Shown piece by piece: positions 63,018 to 64,000 of a stretch of 64,000 nucleotides of DNA. The notes under the pieces are model-generated. The model was not told the origin of the DNA and did no database searches. It worked only from the letters and a program-made list of their open reading frames with translations. The stretch comes from an uncultured Gammaproteobacteria bacterium (lineage in GTDB: Bacteria; Pseudomonadota; Gammaproteobacteria; Eutrophobiales; Eutrophobiaceae). The translations under genes were made by a program, and so were the position numbers. The DNA is taken from assembly GCA_958295485.1 (NCBI GenBank), contig OY282354.1, forward strand, positions 310,001-374,000, given 5' to 3'. Each line of letters starts with the position of its first letter. Position 1 is the stretch's first letter.

Positions 63018-64000
63018 TCGTGCCCGTCAATAGAAAAGAACCCGTCGTCGTCAGGGAATATGAAAAACTGAAAGGTCTCAGCAAAGATGAAATACAAGAC
63101 CTGGAAGAATTTGCCCTTGAGAATCAAACTGACAGGCGGGACAAATCCCGGCCCGCCGTCCTGGTGTTGAGAAACAACCAACTCTATGCTCAAAACTACG
63201 TCGGCGTTATCGAAACCCGAAAACGAACCGTGTTGGAAATTCTGCCGAAGGTGGATTTTTTTGAGGACAAGGAAAACAACCGGCGGGTTTTTCTCAATAT
63301 GCTACGCGCTTGGCGCGGGTTCAAATGGGCGCAACTCCCCGAGAGCGGCATAATGGCCATGCAACGGTTCAATATGTTGGAAGTATTTGTCTGGCTGTTT
63401 CTGAATAATCTCGTTCTGTTGGCGCAACGCGGACTTGCCCGCCATTATCAGCCGGTTGAAGACAACTTGTCTTGCCTGCGCGGGCGGATACTGTTTCCGC
63501 AGCATATTCGGGAAAATTCGACTAACCAGGCGCGATTTTACGTCGGCTATGATGAATTTACCACCGACCGTCCGGCCAATCGTCTGATTCACAGCGCGAT
63601 TCAAAAACTGATCGGTTTTGCGCGGGAGCCGAAAAATCAACAATTGTTGCACCAGTTGCGTATCTGTTTTGCCGACGTCCCGGAGTCAACGCGACTCGAA
63701 AACGACTGGCAGCGGCATCGGGTGGACCGCTCAATGCAGCATTACGATGCAGTGATGCAGTGGGTCAGGCTGTTTCTCTTCAATCATGGTCTAACCACGT
63801 TTGCCGGCAAACACGTCAACCAGTCCCTGTTGTTTCCGATGGAGGAAGTGTTTGAAAGTTTTGTCGCGTCGTGTTTCCGCCGGTATCAGGAAGATTTTTC
63901 AGTTTATGTACAGCAGGCGAAAAAATATCTTGCTGAAATTAACGGGCAGAAAGCCTTCGCGTTGAAACCAGACATCCGTTTGGAGAGGGGGAAGGAAACG
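63014..64000 (+). CDS. mcrC: McrC nuclease subunit, 5' part
   Basis: Open from ATG 63014 to the right edge (329 codons, no stop), overlapping mcrB by 4 bases. The N-terminal DUF-type region has VLEILPKVDFF and NLSCLRGRILFPQHI, typical of McrC. The chain reaches FALKPDIRLERGKE, where the Asp of the PD-(D/E)XK nuclease site is. The rest, with the DxK part, is outside the window. McrC cuts DNA after McrB translocation. Confidence 0.92.
   Translation, partial: MIVPVNRKEPVVVREYEKLKGLSKDEIQDLEEFALENQTDRRDKSRPAVLVLRNNQLYAQNYVGVIETRKRTVLEILPKVDFFEDKENNRRVFLNMLRAWRGFKWAQLPESGIMAMQRFNMLEVFVWLFLNNLVLLAQRGLARHYQPVEDNLSCLRGRILFPQHIRENSTNQARFYVGYDEFTTDRPANRLIHSAIQKLIGFAREPKNQQLLHQLRICFADVPESTRLENDWQRHRVDRSMQHYDAVMQWVRLFLFNHGLTTFAGKHVNQSLLFPMEEVFESFVASCFRRYQEDFSVYVQQAKKYLAEINGQKAFALKPDIRLERGKET

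Noticed and set aside
1-64000. tRNA and rRNA genes
   Set aside because: I looked for CCA-type ends, TTCGANTC arms and rRNA cores and saw none that fold convincingly; a covariance-model scan would settle it.

Overview
The window looks like chromosome of a gammaproteobacterium. The evidence is conserved gene order: yggS-proC-yggT; gshB-tonB-yqgE-ruvX-pyrR-pyrB-pyrX; hemC-hemD-hemX-hemY; hemA-prfA-prmC-moeB; and rpmE next to a secreted nuclease. An sn-glycerolipid kinase (dgkA), MsbA, TonB systems and oligopeptidase A fit a Gram-negative cell. Cytochrome c is matured by the ResB/CcsA (system II) pathway, and cytochromes c4 and c5 are present. A PqqA precursor peptide and a phosphoribulokinase hint at quinoprotein and pentose or CO2 metabolism, but neither proves a lifestyle. 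I cannot name the species.

Layout. 1-0.6 kb: end of heme O synthase. 0.6-2.8 kb: yggS-proC-yggT. About 3.1 kb: a 24-residue pqqA with its own terminator. 3.4-10.3 kb: pyrimidine, glutathione and tonB genes on the minus strand. 10.4-14.6 kb: tetrapyrrole genes. 14.6-19 kb: prk, msbA, pmbA. 19.06-20.0 kb: a toxin-antitoxin pair between two IS30 transposase remnants. 20-23.9 kb: uvrD, a lone TRAP-type binding lipoprotein and a cytochrome c5. 24-26.6 kb: a Co-type nitrile hydratase operon with an unknown 317-residue partner, bracketed by inverted copies of a dispersed repeat, then an MFS transporter. 28-33.5 kb: dsbA, ccsA, resB, cytochrome c4, engB. 33.5-34.1 kb: a non-coding AT-rich stretch with two DnaA-box-like sites. 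34-38 kb: nuclease, rpmE, xthA, prlC.

38-46 kb is an iron island: bacterioferritin, its ferredoxin, a FecA-like receptor and FbpABC, with three Fur-box-like palindromes. A second TonB-dependent receptor follows, then a remnant of a REP-associated transposase. 48.7-55.5 kb holds dgkA, an acetyltransferase, a TPR-TonB protein, and a set with a JAMM peptidase, an E1-like enzyme and a 59-residue protein, next to prmC-prfA-hemA.

From 55.6 kb the region is accessory: a complex repeat, nhaA, what looks like a cut-off bioB start, an autoregulated-looking XRE regulator with a small partner, an orphan HicB-like protein, htpX, and an McrBC-type restriction system that runs off the right edge. The most promising less-described parts are the nitrile hydratase cluster with its unknown gene, the E1/JAMM/59-residue set, and the McrB with a PUA/EVE-like middle region.
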